Position numbers and translations under genes: made by a program. The notes below the pieces were generated by a model. That model was not told the DNA's origin and searched no databases. It was given only the letters and a program-made list of their open reading frames with translations. 64,000 nt of DNA from Ixodes scapularis (lineage: Eukaryota > Arthropoda > Arachnida > Ixodida > Ixodidae). Positions 52,181 through 62,962 of the stretch are shown here, piece after piece. The stretch is from the NCBI RefSeq assembly GCF_016920785.2, contig NW_024609947.1, positions 61,000-124,999 of the forward strand. The letters are read 5' to 3'. Numbering within the stretch: position 1 is the stretch's first letter; each line of letters begins with the position of its first letter.

Positions 52181-53224
52181 AACAAAAAATTGTCTGGTTT
52201 AGCACACGACTGAGAATCGAGTCAGCACGAAACCGGGAGATAAAGGAAGCAGCACCCACGGTGGTAGGGGCGGCGAACAATGTCCGTTTCACCGACTTTG
52301 TCTCACTCTTCTCATGTGGGGACCATCTGTAGGTGTCGGTGCTCGTGCAATATGTCTCTGAGTGTTCCGTCTGGGCTGTGTCTGCACCCCCCTCTCCCTT
52401 CGGCTTTGTAGGATATGCGCTGTCATTTTTACACCCAGCGGGTCACCGTCTCCTCTTCCCTATTAGTTTTCAAGGAAGCCGTCCCCACATTGTGCAGAAA
52501 GCCGGCGCTTGTTTCACTTATTTGTTCTCTTCAGAGCCGCTCGAGTAAACACGAAGGCAGGTTCAAATGAAATTGCCTTTTTCGTTGATAACCTCAAGAA
52601 ACACCTCAATGATTGGACGCTTTGTTGTGGAACCACAGATGGCTTTTTGGACAGAGACCCCGCAGTGGTCGTCGTACATTCTCGTTGAGCACCAGAAGGC
52701 CTCACTTTGTCTCCTTTCCTGTATATTCTTTCGAAACTGTTTGACCCGCTACGTTCAGGCCTGCTTCCGAGTATATCCTGTGAGGTAATTATGCCATCAT
52801 CCGTGTCCTGAGTCGTTTCGGGGTCAGAAATAAACAAGAATATTAACTGAAGCGGGCCGATGACAATTTTGAAAAACGGTTTATTCTAAGTTATAGTCAT
52901 GTAACTAGTGGATTTTGAGTTTGAAGCGAAAAGTTTTGGCCAAATATTTTTAATTTGAATATTGAAAAGTTTTCCCACGCCTTTCACTTTATTATATGCT
53001 TAGACGAAAACCCAGCTAAAATTGTGAAGGTTGTTCTACTTGTTCATTTATAAGGTAAGTTTAACTATCAAATATTTATGAACTGTGACCTCAGAAGGTC
53101 TGATGTCATGGGATGACAAGTAAACGACGGATCTGATATAAAATGAATCCTATAGAAACAGCCAATCATACCTAATTGAGTGAATTTACAAATCTTGCCA
53201 TGTAAAATATTCTTTCTTTAATCT
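52181..53224. other. Non-coding stretch, nothing recognised
   Basis: A minus frame of 107 codons (52514-52837) has no domain. Otherwise AT-rich sequence without repeats. Confidence 0.4.
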
Positions 53225-53478
53225 CGAATTAAAAAATGAAAGCCGTTTACAACTCCCTGTAACGCCGAATTAGAACGCAGCTCTTGAGGAGGAGGAGGGA
53301 AGTACTGAGGGGAAGGTATACCCCTCCTCACCTCCTTATCCTCCTCCTCCCCTCATTCTTGAATCTCGTCCGGGGAAAGGGGGGGGGGGGTTATGTGACC
53401 TCAGGGGGGGTCATGTGACCTCGGGGAGGTGGGGGGGGGTCATGTGACCTCGGGGGGGGGGGGGGGGGGGTCACATGC
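53225..53478. repeat. Copy of the 62.8-kb minisatellite element, left part
   Basis: GAAAGCCGTTTACAACT, GCCGAATTAGAACGCAGCTC, TTGAGGAGGAGGAGGGAAG match 62825-62890 almost base for base. G-runs alternating with GTCATGTGACCTC follow, i.e. the same minisatellite unit in a degraded state. The right terminal repeat is missing. Confidence 0.75.
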
Positions 53479-53574
53479 AGCCCTAGTGGTTAGTCCATGC
53501 TAAGGTGTGAGGAAATCTAACATGCTGAGCTTGTATCCATTTAGCCAAAAAACCAATTACTTTCATCTAAGTAA

Positions 53575-53710
53575 AACATATAAAATAGCGCAACAGAAAC
53601 AAGGACAAGAAGTAAACAGGACAGGCGCTAATTTTATATCTTTTACTAAGATGAACCAACTAGCCCAACAACGTACCTTACTATACTTTCATCTAATTGG
53701 AGACGTTTGG
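53575..53710. mobile_element. Penelope-like terminal fragment
   Basis: GCGCAACAGAAACAAGGACA, AACAGGACAGGCGCTAATTT and CCAACTAGCCCAACAACG are the word series of the Penelope ends seen at 8.8 kb (CCACCAACTAGCCCAAC, CAGCGC). Only the terminal region is left. Confidence 0.5.
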
Positions 53711-53724
53711 CTAACAGCTAGGAG

Positions 53725-53995
53725 GGAGAGAGAGAAATTTTATTTACAATGATGTTTCGTCCGCATTATCTGCATCTCATTAGCGGTCAAAAAGATGCTG
53801 GTAGTGAGGGCGGCAGCATGGTCCCTGCAACGTTGAGAATGTGTGACACTAATTGGGGCCATGGTGTCAGTTGTGCTTCCCCAGGTGGGGTGGTCCAGCT
53901 CTTCCAACTGACAGATGTGGAAGGCATGAGGAGGAAGGGGGTGAGGTATTATGGAGATGATTGTGCGCGGGTACAGATCGGTTAGGGTAGGCATG
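53725..53995. mobile_element. Possible LINE 3'UTR fragment
   Basis: Begins GGGAGAGAGAGAAATTTTATTT, which fits the start of an inverted LINE 3' end. No coding part is left. Assigned by texture only. Confidence 0.3.
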
Positions 53996-54063
53996 CACTA
54001 GTTATTAGGCACATATTGCAAAAGCGCCTCAAAGCAATATTTAGCCGGCATTTAAGCCATTGC

Positions 54064-54225
54064 ACGGTGCAGGCACATAGCCAGGATTTTGTTTCGAGGG
54101 GCGCCCGCCCATGACTCAATTCTGTATGAGGGGGAGGGGGGAGAGGTGGTCCCAGCAAAATGGAAGATTTCGGGGGGAGCCTGGGCACCATGGGTCTCTC
54201 TCCTGGCTACGCGCCACGGTGTATA
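54064..54225. mobile_element. Short (~160-base) TIR repeat
   Basis: GTGCAGGCACATAGCCAGGA at the left and, inverted, GTGGCGCGTAGCCAGGA at the right, with a G/C-rich interior (GGGGCGCCC, GGGGGAGG). It resembles a small MITE; no target duplication could be fixed. Confidence 0.45.
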
Positions 54226-54409
54226 CATGAGTAAATCGTAGTGTTGCAGGGGGAGGGGTGGGGGGGAGGGGGTATTATTGTGTTACGAGACTTGAAAAGT
54301 TTAAATTTGGTAACTAATCACTCCTTTTTATTATTCTGTATACACTGTGAAAACATTTCCTTGCCATTTGCATACTGTTTGGTATACACATCTAATACAT
54401 TTGGTTAGA

Positions 54410-54900
54410 ATATTTCTTAGTATAGTAGATCCCCAGCTAAAATTTCATCAGATCCAAATGGAATTTTAACTGGTTTTAACCGGAATCGATTGGTTTTAGT
54501 GGGTTCCAATCAGCACATTGGCCAATGGGTCTCATCAATTGGAATTTAATAATTCGGAGGCATCCGGTTTAGAGAAGCTCGTTTTAGCGAACGCCGTTTT
54601 ATCGACCCTGGTTTATCGAATCGGGAGAACCCAGTTTAGAGAAGATGGCGATGAGCTTCCCTTTAGCGAATTCGGCTGCCATTTGGCAGGGATAAATTGG
54701 TTTTCTGGAAACCCAACTGGTACCAATTTTAAATTCGAATTGGAATCTAATGGGAATTCTCAACTGGAATGTCATATGCAAATTAACCTTCAGCACCAGC
54801 ATCTTCTTTGCCAAGCATATTTTGTCCCTTCATCAGGGAAAGCAACTGGTGCGATAGTTTCGTTTAACCGTGTCTGGGTTCGGGGCAGCCGAAGCGAAAA
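54410..54900. other. Degenerate GGTTTTA/AATTGG-rich sequence
   Basis: Many imperfect words of ACTGGTTTTAACCGG, CCGGTTTAGAGAAG and AATTGGAATTTAA type suggest a decayed repeat or transposon end. The 134-codon plus frame here has no domain. Confidence 0.35.
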
Positions 54901-54903
54901 CAA

Positions 54904-55190
54904 CCACATCTCCACGTGGTGAATGATGTTGATTGAGGCGAAGCTCTGGTGGTGCTTGTCTGCGTAGATGCTGAGCCGCAGCATGCCGAGCCTTTCGTTC
55001 GTTATCATCCATGTCACGCTGCGGTCAAATGCTCAAATGCTTATAACCACGTCCCATACCACACATTCTCTTTCTGACATGCATGGATGAAAACGAACGA
55101 AAGGCTCGGCCTGCTGCGGCTCAGCGTCTACGCAGACAAGCACCACCAGAGCTTCGCCCCATCAACATCATTCACCACGTGGAGATGCGG
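54904..55190. repeat. Inverted repeat, ~109-base arms, 68-base spacer
   Basis: Left arm 54904-55013 and right arm 55082-55190 are inverted copies: CACCACGTGGAGATG, GGCGAAGCTCTGGTGGTGC, GCTGAGCCGCAG and AACGAACGAAAGGCTCGGC. The frames that read through it on both strands are mirror artefacts. It would fold as a long hairpin. Confidence 0.8.
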
Positions 55191-55300
55191 TAGTTTTTTG
55201 CCCTACACGAGCACGGGAGCATGTGCTCACGTGCTCGTGAGCACGAGCACCCGACGCCAGACATCGGATGGACATACGGACATCCATGGCTAGCCCCTAA

Positions 55301-55970
55301 AGGTGTATCCACACGACGGACCAAATTGCTGTTTTGGTCCGCGGGCCGCGCATCACGTGATCTTACGTCACCGCTTTTCGAGGTCCGCCGGCGGTCCGCG
55401 GCCCGCGCTTGTGAGAAATGCCAAGCCAGTTTTCTCGCCCGGACCTTGGCGGCGGACCGCGGCGTTTTTAGTATAATTGAAGTGCTAAGTCTGGCAACAA
55501 GCTGACTTTTGTTTGGATTGGAATCCAAATCCAAAGTCGTGTTCTTTTGGCGCCAACTGTTGAAGACGAAGACGACAAACCTTTTGTTGTGCGACGATGG
55601 CGGCATGGTGCAACGATGCAACTTTTTACTTCATTGCGCTCGTGGAGCGATTTCCCGCTCTGTGGGACAATAGATGCATGCCCTTTCCGGTTCACTTAAG
55701 TCCTCCTCGTCTTCAATAGTCAACGCCAAAGCCACCGCGGCCAAAAGTCTCTTTCGTTCAACCTCCATCATGGCTCCTTACAAATAGCCTCAAAGCAGCT
55801 CGTTGCACGCGTTTGGCGGAGCTGTGAGGTCGAGGGTTAGACCGGCCCGTTCACTCTGTCGTCTGCTCTTTTGGTCCGCCGTGTGGATGCTCATTGCACC
55901 CGGGCGGCCCGCGGGCCGCGCATCACGCGATCTATCGGTCCGCGGCCCGGTCCGTCGTGTGGATACACCT
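55301..55970. mobile_element. PIF/Harbinger-like MITE, 670 bases
   Basis: Ends AGGTGTATCCACACGACGGA and its perfect inverted copy (ACCT-side), followed inwards by GCGGGCCGCGCATCACG near both ends. TAA flanks it at 55298-55300 and 55971-55973; a 3-bp TWA duplication is characteristic of PIF/Harbinger. No transposase. It is inserted in a sequence with GCTTCGCCCCTA words also seen at 55150. Confidence 0.75.
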
Positions 55971-57153
55971 TAAGGAGCTTCGCCCCTAAAAAAAGAAAAA
56001 GCGCGCTGTCCCACAAGCCCGCTGGCGGGACAGCGACCTTGGTCGGAAAACCGTTATCTGTCCCCGCCTAAATGAGACATCAGGGCCCGTTTGCTCGAAG
56101 CCGGTTAACTTTAACCGCGGTTAAAAGTTAACCGCCCTTCCCTACTAGGTACCCACAAGTACCTAGCCAAGTTTGACGAGGGCAGGATGAGCGGTAGCTT
56201 TGTGTTTTATTATGCGGTGGTAGCTGGTGTTACCTACTGGCTGTAGCGAATATACGTGGCTTCCGTGGAAAGGTTACCGAAATGGGGGGACCCAACAAAT
56301 GCGCGCTGCCTGGCTTTCGCGATGCAGCGCGGCATACATTTGAGCTTAAGAAACAATTTTTATTGCTCGTGGTACAAACAATCGCCAAGGTAAAACTAAA
56401 TTAACCCTTGTTTGGAAATTTTCTAAATATTTGGCTGTATGAAGTGAAGAAAAGCCTCGTGAAATTTCCTTCCGAGTTCGAAAGAGGACGACGAAGTTGA
56501 GTCCTAGAAAGGATGACAAAGAAGTGAGCAGTGAAAGGCGGGCGGTATACTGGCAGCATGGTTGGCCAGCATGTAAGAACTGTATATAACACCGTCATAA
56601 ATTGAAAAACCTGGAACTCGGCTCCACTGAAAATTGACCTATTAGTAAATTACCCGAACATCGAGAAGAACGCTGACAGTGTAATTCTACGATCCGCGCG
56701 CGCTGGCGTTCCACATTTGGAGTAAATAATCATAATAAATCTTTGACGAAGGCGCGTGCACGGCAAAATTTGTTTTAGGCTTTTTGCTTCAGAACAGTTA
56801 TTACTGCAGACGCCAGCAGGTGCAGCGCGTGTAACTACACCCGTAGCATGCACCTCGGTGCCTTTAAAATTAAGCAAAAGGTCTATGGGAACGCTGTCTG
56901 CTTTTGTGTGCTATCAATACCCGGCCGATTGAGTCAAGGCAATCAATCCACTTTCCAAAGACGTTGCCATGCCGACAACTATCGCGTTCATTTAGGCTTA
57001 GGAATGGCCAGAGTCGAAAGTCTATCTAAAAAATGTGGCGAAGTCTTTGCTCATGCTTTGCGTTTTAAGTGAGGTAAGGCAACGCGAAAACCTCCTGCAC
57101 GATTCATTGCTGACTAAAGCGAGCGGCGCCCACTCAGCCGGGGGGTCCCCATC

Positions 57154-57292
57154 ATTTCGTCGAAACTCGTTTCGTGGAATTACGTTTCGTGGACAACTTT
57201 TCGTGGACACACGTTTCATAGACACACGTTTCGTCGACAATCGTTTCGTCGACAGCACCACCGTAAAACGCTTCGTCGACAAGTTTTTTTTT
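57154..57292 (+). repeat. Left array of GTTTCGTCGACA-type tandem repeats
   Basis: About nine imperfect units of 12-18 bases built on CGTTTCGT(G/C)GACA, ended by a 25-base T-run. It is inverted relative to 59448-59585. Repetitive inverted ends like this define fold-back (FB/Galileo-like) elements. Confidence 0.75.
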
Positions 57293-58163
57293 TTTTTTTT
57301 TTTTTTTGCGGTTTTTGAAAGGAATGCCGGAAACTTAAGGTACATGCGCTTGTAACGGATGAAAAAGACGATGCCTAGCGCAGTTGCTCTCCAAGGTGAG
57401 CGACTGCGCTACCCTCTCGCTCTCATCCGTGTCAGATGGAAAAGCAAGAGCGCGCAGGACTTCGAGCGCGGCCTATTCGGATATTTGCAAATTCCGATGC
57501 CCGTTTATAGAACCGAAAGTTACTGGAAGAAGAAAAGCGGTGGAGAAAAATATGCGTAGGCACAAAGCAAAACTTCGATCCAATGGTGGGTTGCGGAAAA
57601 GGGCGTAAACACTGTATTTTTTTTTATATTGGTTATTTTTAAACAAAAATAGAGCTTGCAGTTTTTTATTGCAACATTACAACCCTAATATATCAATTGA
57701 AATTAAGCATGTTCGTTACCCTCAATTTTTCAAAAGGAAAAGTAATGCAGTGTTTGACTGGCTACTGCGACTTATACGCGAAGAAAACTGTTTAGTCACA
57801 CTCGTTTCATCGTCATTTATCCTTAAGGGCCGATTAAAAAGGGCATTACACAATAAGGGGGCTGTAAACAATGTCAAATAAAAATAAAGAACAAAAGCAC
57901 GAAAACCAATAACACTTGCACTACCGGGAGCACGCTGCCCGCGAGTAAACCTAAAAAAAAAAACTTTAAAAAAATCTACATTGCAATGCAAAAAAATAAA
58001 CAAATAAACACGAGAATTGGTAACAGATAAATAAAACAGTACACTAAGTTTAGTCGTATTACACAAAGTAAACCCTAGTTCATATCGAATGTGCATCTTA
58101 ATGCATTATATAGCTTCTCTCGAACAGCCGCCACATGTAAGGCCTTGGAGGCGGTAGTACCAC

Positions 58164-58364
58164 TATACTCCGCGACAACTTTTCTTGGCAATGAACTGGA
58201 AAGTACAGGCCCGCGTTCCCTCTCCCATTTTTGAGTGTACGCAGGCTCTCCTCCTCTCCCATTTCCGGGGAGAGGAGAAGAGCCTGCGTACACTCAAAAT
58301 GGGAGAGGGGACGCGGGCCTGTACCTTCCACTGCATTGCCAAGAAAAGTTGTCGCCGAGTATAG
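58164..58364. repeat. 200-base near-perfect palindrome
   Basis: Arms of about 100 bases meet with almost no loop near 58264: TATACTCCGCGACAACTTTT at the left against AAAAGTTGTCGCCGAGTATA at the right, with AGGCCCGCGT, CATTTTTGAGTGTACGCAGG and CTCTCC words mirrored in between. A few mismatches only. Frames on both strands here are mirror artefacts. Confidence 0.85.
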
Positions 58365-59232
58365 ACGAAATCTGTCGGCAGCAGCCGACTGGTCCTCACA
58401 CGCGACATTAAATTGTTCTTTTATCCATGCCAGCTGACAGATACCTGGGGCAAGTTCATAGCTCGTTTCATAAAAGAGCGGCTTCCAAATCTAATGTTCT
58501 TTGGTCACATATCGGTTTTTCTGCATGCAAAATTTCAGTACAGGCATAACATATGCAGAACTATTGTGTTATTCATTATCCAGAAGCTAAATATGCTAAA
58601 GACTAAAAATCGCATGCGGTCTGGTAAGTACAGTACGTTGAATACCCAGTGTCTGGAGGAGACAACAACCGTGTTTTATTACCGTAAAAGTAAACCACGC
58701 GTAGGAAAATGCTCAGTCTCCTTCCAAGTTTATTGCTAGCGGCTAAGACCAGATGCCAATTAGCTTGAAAACCGATTTTATGCCATTTTCAACGGTAGGA
58801 AGGCTGTGTGCACCGCAAACAGGCCTCGTTTATTCTTTCAAATTTTCTTTAAGAGCTTCAGTGTTTTGATGTGTTAACTATCTATGCTATGTTCAGGTGG
58901 CTCTTGAGGATTCTGCCAAAAGACGTGACGCGCGGAAAGATACGCCTGCTCTGGAAATGACCCAGCCATTTTTTCAAAAGGAGTGCCGGCGGCCAGCTCG
59001 CGAAGGGTTGCATTCGATGACGTACAGACACATTCGATCACGTATGCTGCCGAAAGCGTAGCCCTCAAGAGCAGCGCATATTGTTGAAAGTTTTGAAAAT
59101 CTAATTCGATAAAGGACACTGGCCGATAACAAAACTTCCCGGCTTTGACAACGCTTCCCCAAAGGTTCGGGCAAAGACACGAGCGAAACCATTCAAATCG
59201 CAAGCTCCGAAATCAGTGCAATCGGCGAGCCC

Positions 59233-59263
<31 letters not shown>

Positions 59264-59447
59264 AAATATAGGTAAAAAAAAATGCGATAATTTAAGTTGG
59301 TGAGGCAAGATGGCTGCACACTGGTTCGCCATACTTGGCCCAGTCGGCCATCCTTCATCCATCCATCCATCCAACACAAGGCCGCGCGCCGCGCAGGCGC
59401 AGAGGTCGCGAGGAGGCGCAGCTGGCGGAGAGGAGCTGGCAAAGCGA

Positions 59448-59585
59448 GCTATCGACGAAACGTCGCAACATCTGTCGATGAAACGAGCGGGTGCTCGTTT
59501 CCACGAAACGATCTGTCGATGAAACATCGCAGTGTCGACGAACTGATTTGTCCATGAAACGTCGTTCGACGAACTGATTGCCACC
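59448..59585 (-). repeat. Right array of GTTTCGTCGACA-type repeats, inverted
   Basis: Units such as ATCGACGAAACG, CTGTCGATGAAAC and CACGAAACGATCTG are the complement of those at 57154-57292. A C-run (about 59230-59252) and A-run lie outside it to the left. Confidence 0.75.
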
Positions 59586-59709
59586 GCCGGGGCACCGCCA
59601 TGTTTCCCCGCCGTCCTTACTCTGCCGGTCACGTGACCGAAAATTCCTGGAAATCCGGTTAACCGCGGTTAGTTAACCAGCTTCGAGCAAACGGGCCCAG
59701 GTCACTTTA

Positions 59710-59835
59710 TTGAAGGCTAAACATAAAACAGCGCAAAACAACGAGGACTAGTTCCACAGGACTAGTGCAGCGCTCGTCCTGTGGTGTTTGTCCCTTTCCT
59801 TAGTCCTCTTCGTTTTGCGCTGTTGTACCTACATG
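59710..59835. repeat. Imperfect hairpin related to Penelope termini
   Basis: AACAGCGCAAAACAACGAGG, ACTAGT and CCACAGGAC are mirrored by GTCCTGTGG, TAGTCCTC and TTCGTTTTGCGCTGTT. The GCGCTGTT word series is shared with the Penelope ends at 8.8 and 53.6 kb. Confidence 0.55.
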
Positions 59836-60222
59836 ACGTTTAACCAATCATAAACCTGAAATTTTTTATCTACTGTAGTTGCCCTTACAATTGCTTGAGC
59901 TCCTGTACCATATGCTCAGCCTGTGAGTTGCCGGTGATAAGGTGCGCTGGTGACTCAGATGATATTCATGCAATAAATCATACCGTTGCCCAAACGAACC
60001 TTCATTAGCACTTCAATTGTGTCTGACAAAGACCATAGATACTTGATTACTACGTTCGACGACATGCTGCTAACCAGTCACACCTCCAGCCACTTGGTGT
60101 AAAACAACCTGAAATGCTTTTCCTTCCACTTAACCAGCAAAGCCTAAGTGAATTTCATTCCAGGCTGTTGGCCATTCTCAATGTGTCAGCGCTTTTAGCT
60201 TGGTTTTCTGGTTGTTTGGCAT
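59836..60222. other. Spacer, nothing recognised
   Basis: AT-rich, no frame or repeat supported. Confidence 0.4.
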
Positions 60223-61177
60223 TGAGTACGGGATCCAGACATTATGGTCCCAGACAATATGGTCCCGCGGACAAAATGATCCCGGACAATATGGTCCCGG
60301 ACAAAATGGTCCCAAGTGCTAGGCTGGACAAAATGGTCCCATGTCATTTTCGCGGCAATTTTCTTTTTTTTTTTTCTTGCTTTTTTGCTTTATTTTTGCT
60401 AAACATTTGTGACATGAGCCGTTGGTCATTTTGAAGTTACTTTTTTTATTGCTTGGTCTTCACAGGTTTATGTTATTAAGTGTGATTCGCAAAATACTTG
60501 TATATCGAGCCGTTTGTCAATCTAGAATTTATATTTTTCACGCATAATTTTCGCCATTTGTACTACTTTTCGTGTGTTCAACTTGAGTTTCAACCAGTCT
60601 ACTGAGAATTGCAACAGCAACTTCAAACAATCTGCACACAGTACGTACAAGGGAGCCGTATCATGAATGACCCTCTGAAGGGCGTGGGCCAATTAAGTGC
60701 CGTTTCAAGATCGTAGACCTTTTGAATTGGAAATTGTGTTTTTATGGCGTAAGGGCTGCTGAGGCCAAACAGCATCAAACAAGGGTAGACTTTTTGTGGG
60801 AACGTAATAAAATGTGTCATGTGCTCAAAAGCATGTTTATTATTTTCCATTCTTATTTTCTAACATTGCATCGAACCATGCGGTATCTGCACAATAAATT
60901 GCCTTTATTCCCTCTATGACGAATCGACATGTCACGAATGGACCGTACTTCATATCTATCACTCACCTTAAAAGTAATCGCTGCAGATATCAGCGACATT
61001 TCAGACAGTGCGTCAGAAGTGTCGGAAATTTTACTTGGGACCATTTTGTCCAGGTTTGCGCTCGGAACCATATTGTTCGGGATCACATTGTCCGGGATGA
61101 TACTGTTCGGGAATATTTTGCCCGGAACCATTTTGTCTGGGACCATATTGTCCGGGATCATATTGTCCTACACTCTG
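60223..61177. mobile_element. Fold-back-like element with GGACAAAATGGTCCC arrays at both ends
   Basis: The left end (60223-60342) is six imperfect ~15-base units (GACAATATGGTCCCG type). The right end (61037-61168) is about nine units in inverted orientation (GGGACCATTTTGTCC type). Both start next to a GAGT-x-x-A-GG-like edge. The ~690-base interior has no gene. Inverted termini made of short tandem repeats are the hallmark of fold-back elements. Confidence 0.75.
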
Positions 61178-61654
61178 CCATATATGCTATTTTCACCAAT
61201 TCCTGGCCATCACATATATAGCTTCTGGCACAGGCTTTCATGGCAATGATTCTGCAGTATACGGAGCGCACCAGAGTCAGCGACCCAGAGCGTGGATCCA
61301 TTGGTATCACAACACATGATCCCTGCCTTAAACAACATCATGTCACCAACACACTGATCTCACCAGCTATTGTGCACATGCTTGGTGACGCCATAACTGC
61401 TCACAGGGGACAGACGGCCGTGCACAAGACAGGTGGTGTCGTTTCGTGTGCTGCACGCACAGGCCCTCAGCGGGGTTATCGCGCGTGCACGGGACTGCAG
61501 TTCCCAGAATAAATAGCGGCAGCAGCAACGTAACAAAACTCTTGAATAGGTAAAAAATATCCTCTCTGGGGCCTCCGACATTTCTACTCCAAACTGCGTC
61601 GGAAACGTGCGAAAGAGTAAAATTTTATGTGGTCTTTTCTGCCAGCTTCTGGAA
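61178..61654. other. Spacer, nothing recognised
   Basis: A 90-codon plus frame (61240-61512) has no domain. Confidence 0.4.
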
Positions 61655-61828
61655 CATAATTAGAGTCTGCTGTAGGTCAAGAATAGCTCAGGAGAAGTCC
61701 CTGTCCCTCTCTCCCGACATTGGCGGAGCGAGCACTGGAGAGGAGCAAACCACCTATATCATGACAAGTAGAGGTGGTTTCCTCTTCTCCACTCTCATGC
61801 TATTCTTGACCTCCAACAGACTATAGCG
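61655..61828. repeat. Imperfect hairpin (~170 bases)
   Basis: AGTCTGCTGTAGGTCAAGAA at the left is mirrored by TTCTTGACCTCCAACAGACT at the right. An inner stem GGAGAGGAGCAAACCACCTA pairs with TAGAGGTGGTTTCCTCTTCT. Possibly a small fold-back element. Confidence 0.65.
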
Positions 61829-61892
61829 CCCTTGTCAACACTTGCAACATGAGCAGAACTATGGGAGGGTTGGGCTCTTCATTGCCCGCATG

Positions 61893-62601
61893 CAGACTTG
61901 TACACGTTACTGAAAAAAAGTAACTGATTACAATTACAATTACTACAGTCAAAAAAGTAACCGATTACCGTTACTGATTACTGCCTCCCAGAAGTAATTG
62001 AACAATTACTGCAAAGTAATTGATTACTTTTCAAGTTACTTTCACGTTACTTATTGCGATGACAGAAATACACAAATACACAGTAAAATATTGCGTACAC
62101 AATTTTGTTTGGTTATTGTTCCCTTTTTTGTTTTCAGACCCGGAGCTTGTCGTGTAGCTGACGCGTCGACCTAAGGAACAAAGCCCACTAAAAAGTCAAT
62201 AGCGAGTTCCCGCTTCCCGTCGACTTTATCAGCAATCTGCAACGAGATCCGGAACTCCCCAGCCAAAACTGGTGGCGCGCTTGTAGAAGAGCGTGGCGTA
62301 AAAGAAAAAAGGAGTTGCCGACTAATCCTAGTTTTATTTTTTTTAGATGTTAAAAAAATGTCAATCATTTTTGCTCCATGGCTGAGTGACTATGCTGATT
62401 TTTGTGAGAAAAAAGAATTGTGGGATGAAAAATGTAATTGGTAATTGTGTAATTGATTTTGTAATTGATTACAGAAAAAAAGTAATTGAATTACTCCGAG
62501 CGTTACAGCTTGACAAATGTAATTGAAGCGTTACAAAATTACACTTAACTGTAATTGATTACAAGTAATCAATTACTTGTAACGCGTTACGTACAAGTCT
62601 G
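61893..62601. mobile_element. hAT MITE, 709 bases, GTTAC-rich ends
   Basis: Starts CAGACTTGTACACGTTAC; the inverted right end reads CAGACTTGTACGTAACGCG. CCCGCATG duplicates at 61885-61892 and 62602-62609. Many GTAATTGATTAC subterminal motifs at both ends. A CAG end with an exact 8-bp TSD identifies a hAT. No transposase. Confidence 0.9.
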
Positions 62602-62609
62602 CCCGCATG

Positions 62610-62856
62610 AAAGGCAGTCTGCTCAAAATGTCTGCGTTCAGATTCTTCAACGCACAGCTACAGGCAACACTGAATTTGATCAGTAACCTGCTGGCACCAG
62701 TCATCATAATGGATCGTCTTGGTCAGCTTGAGGCAAGGATGCCGAAAACCTCGTCCTCGGAGTTTTCGTGCAGCGTGGACTCTGACGTACACTGCTGCAA
62801 GAGCCCGCAAAGAAAAAAAAAAGTGAAAGCCGTTTACAACTGCCTGAAACGCCGAA
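62610..62856 (+). other. Short unassigned open frame
   Basis: A plus frame (from 62607) reads AFRFFNAQLQATLNLISNLL and KKKVKAVYNCLKRRIRAQLL before entering the minisatellite. The same KAVYNSL/RRIR stretch can be read at 53240. It may be part of the broken gag-like gene at 63644, or chance. Confidence 0.25.
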
Positions 62857-62962
62857 TTAGAGCGCAGCTCTTGAGGAGGAGGAGGGAAGGGTACTGGGAG
62901 GGGTGAAGCGACCTGGGGGGGTCACGTGACCTTAGGGGGTCGTGACCTTGAGGGGTCACGTG

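Larger units (their letters stand above)
56084..59697. mobile_element. 3.6-kb TIR element containing a fold-back-like insertion
   Basis: Ends GGCCCGTTTGCTCGAAG and inverted copy CTTCGAGCAAACGGGCC, each flanked by CAG (56081-56083, 59698-59700). Just inside, CCGGTTAAC and ACCGCGGTTA words extend the symmetry. No transposase frame is visible. The interior carries two inverted arrays (57154-57292, 59448-59585) and a 200-base palindrome, so part of the length is probably a nested element. Terminal pattern resembles 18022-19394. Confidence 0.65.

Noticed and set aside
54518..54922. 134-codon plus frame
   Set aside because: Built of degenerate repeated words (ACTGGTTTTA, AATTGGAA) and continuing into an inverted repeat; no domain.
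58075..58437. Several overlapping frames of 60-80 codons on both strands
   Set aside because: They run through the palindrome at 58164-58364 and are mirror images of each other.
60237..61168. Regularly spaced short repeats resembling a CRISPR array
   Set aside because: Units are 15-16 bases and directly adjacent with no unique spacers, inverted between the two ends, and the context is eukaryotic; this is a fold-back structure.
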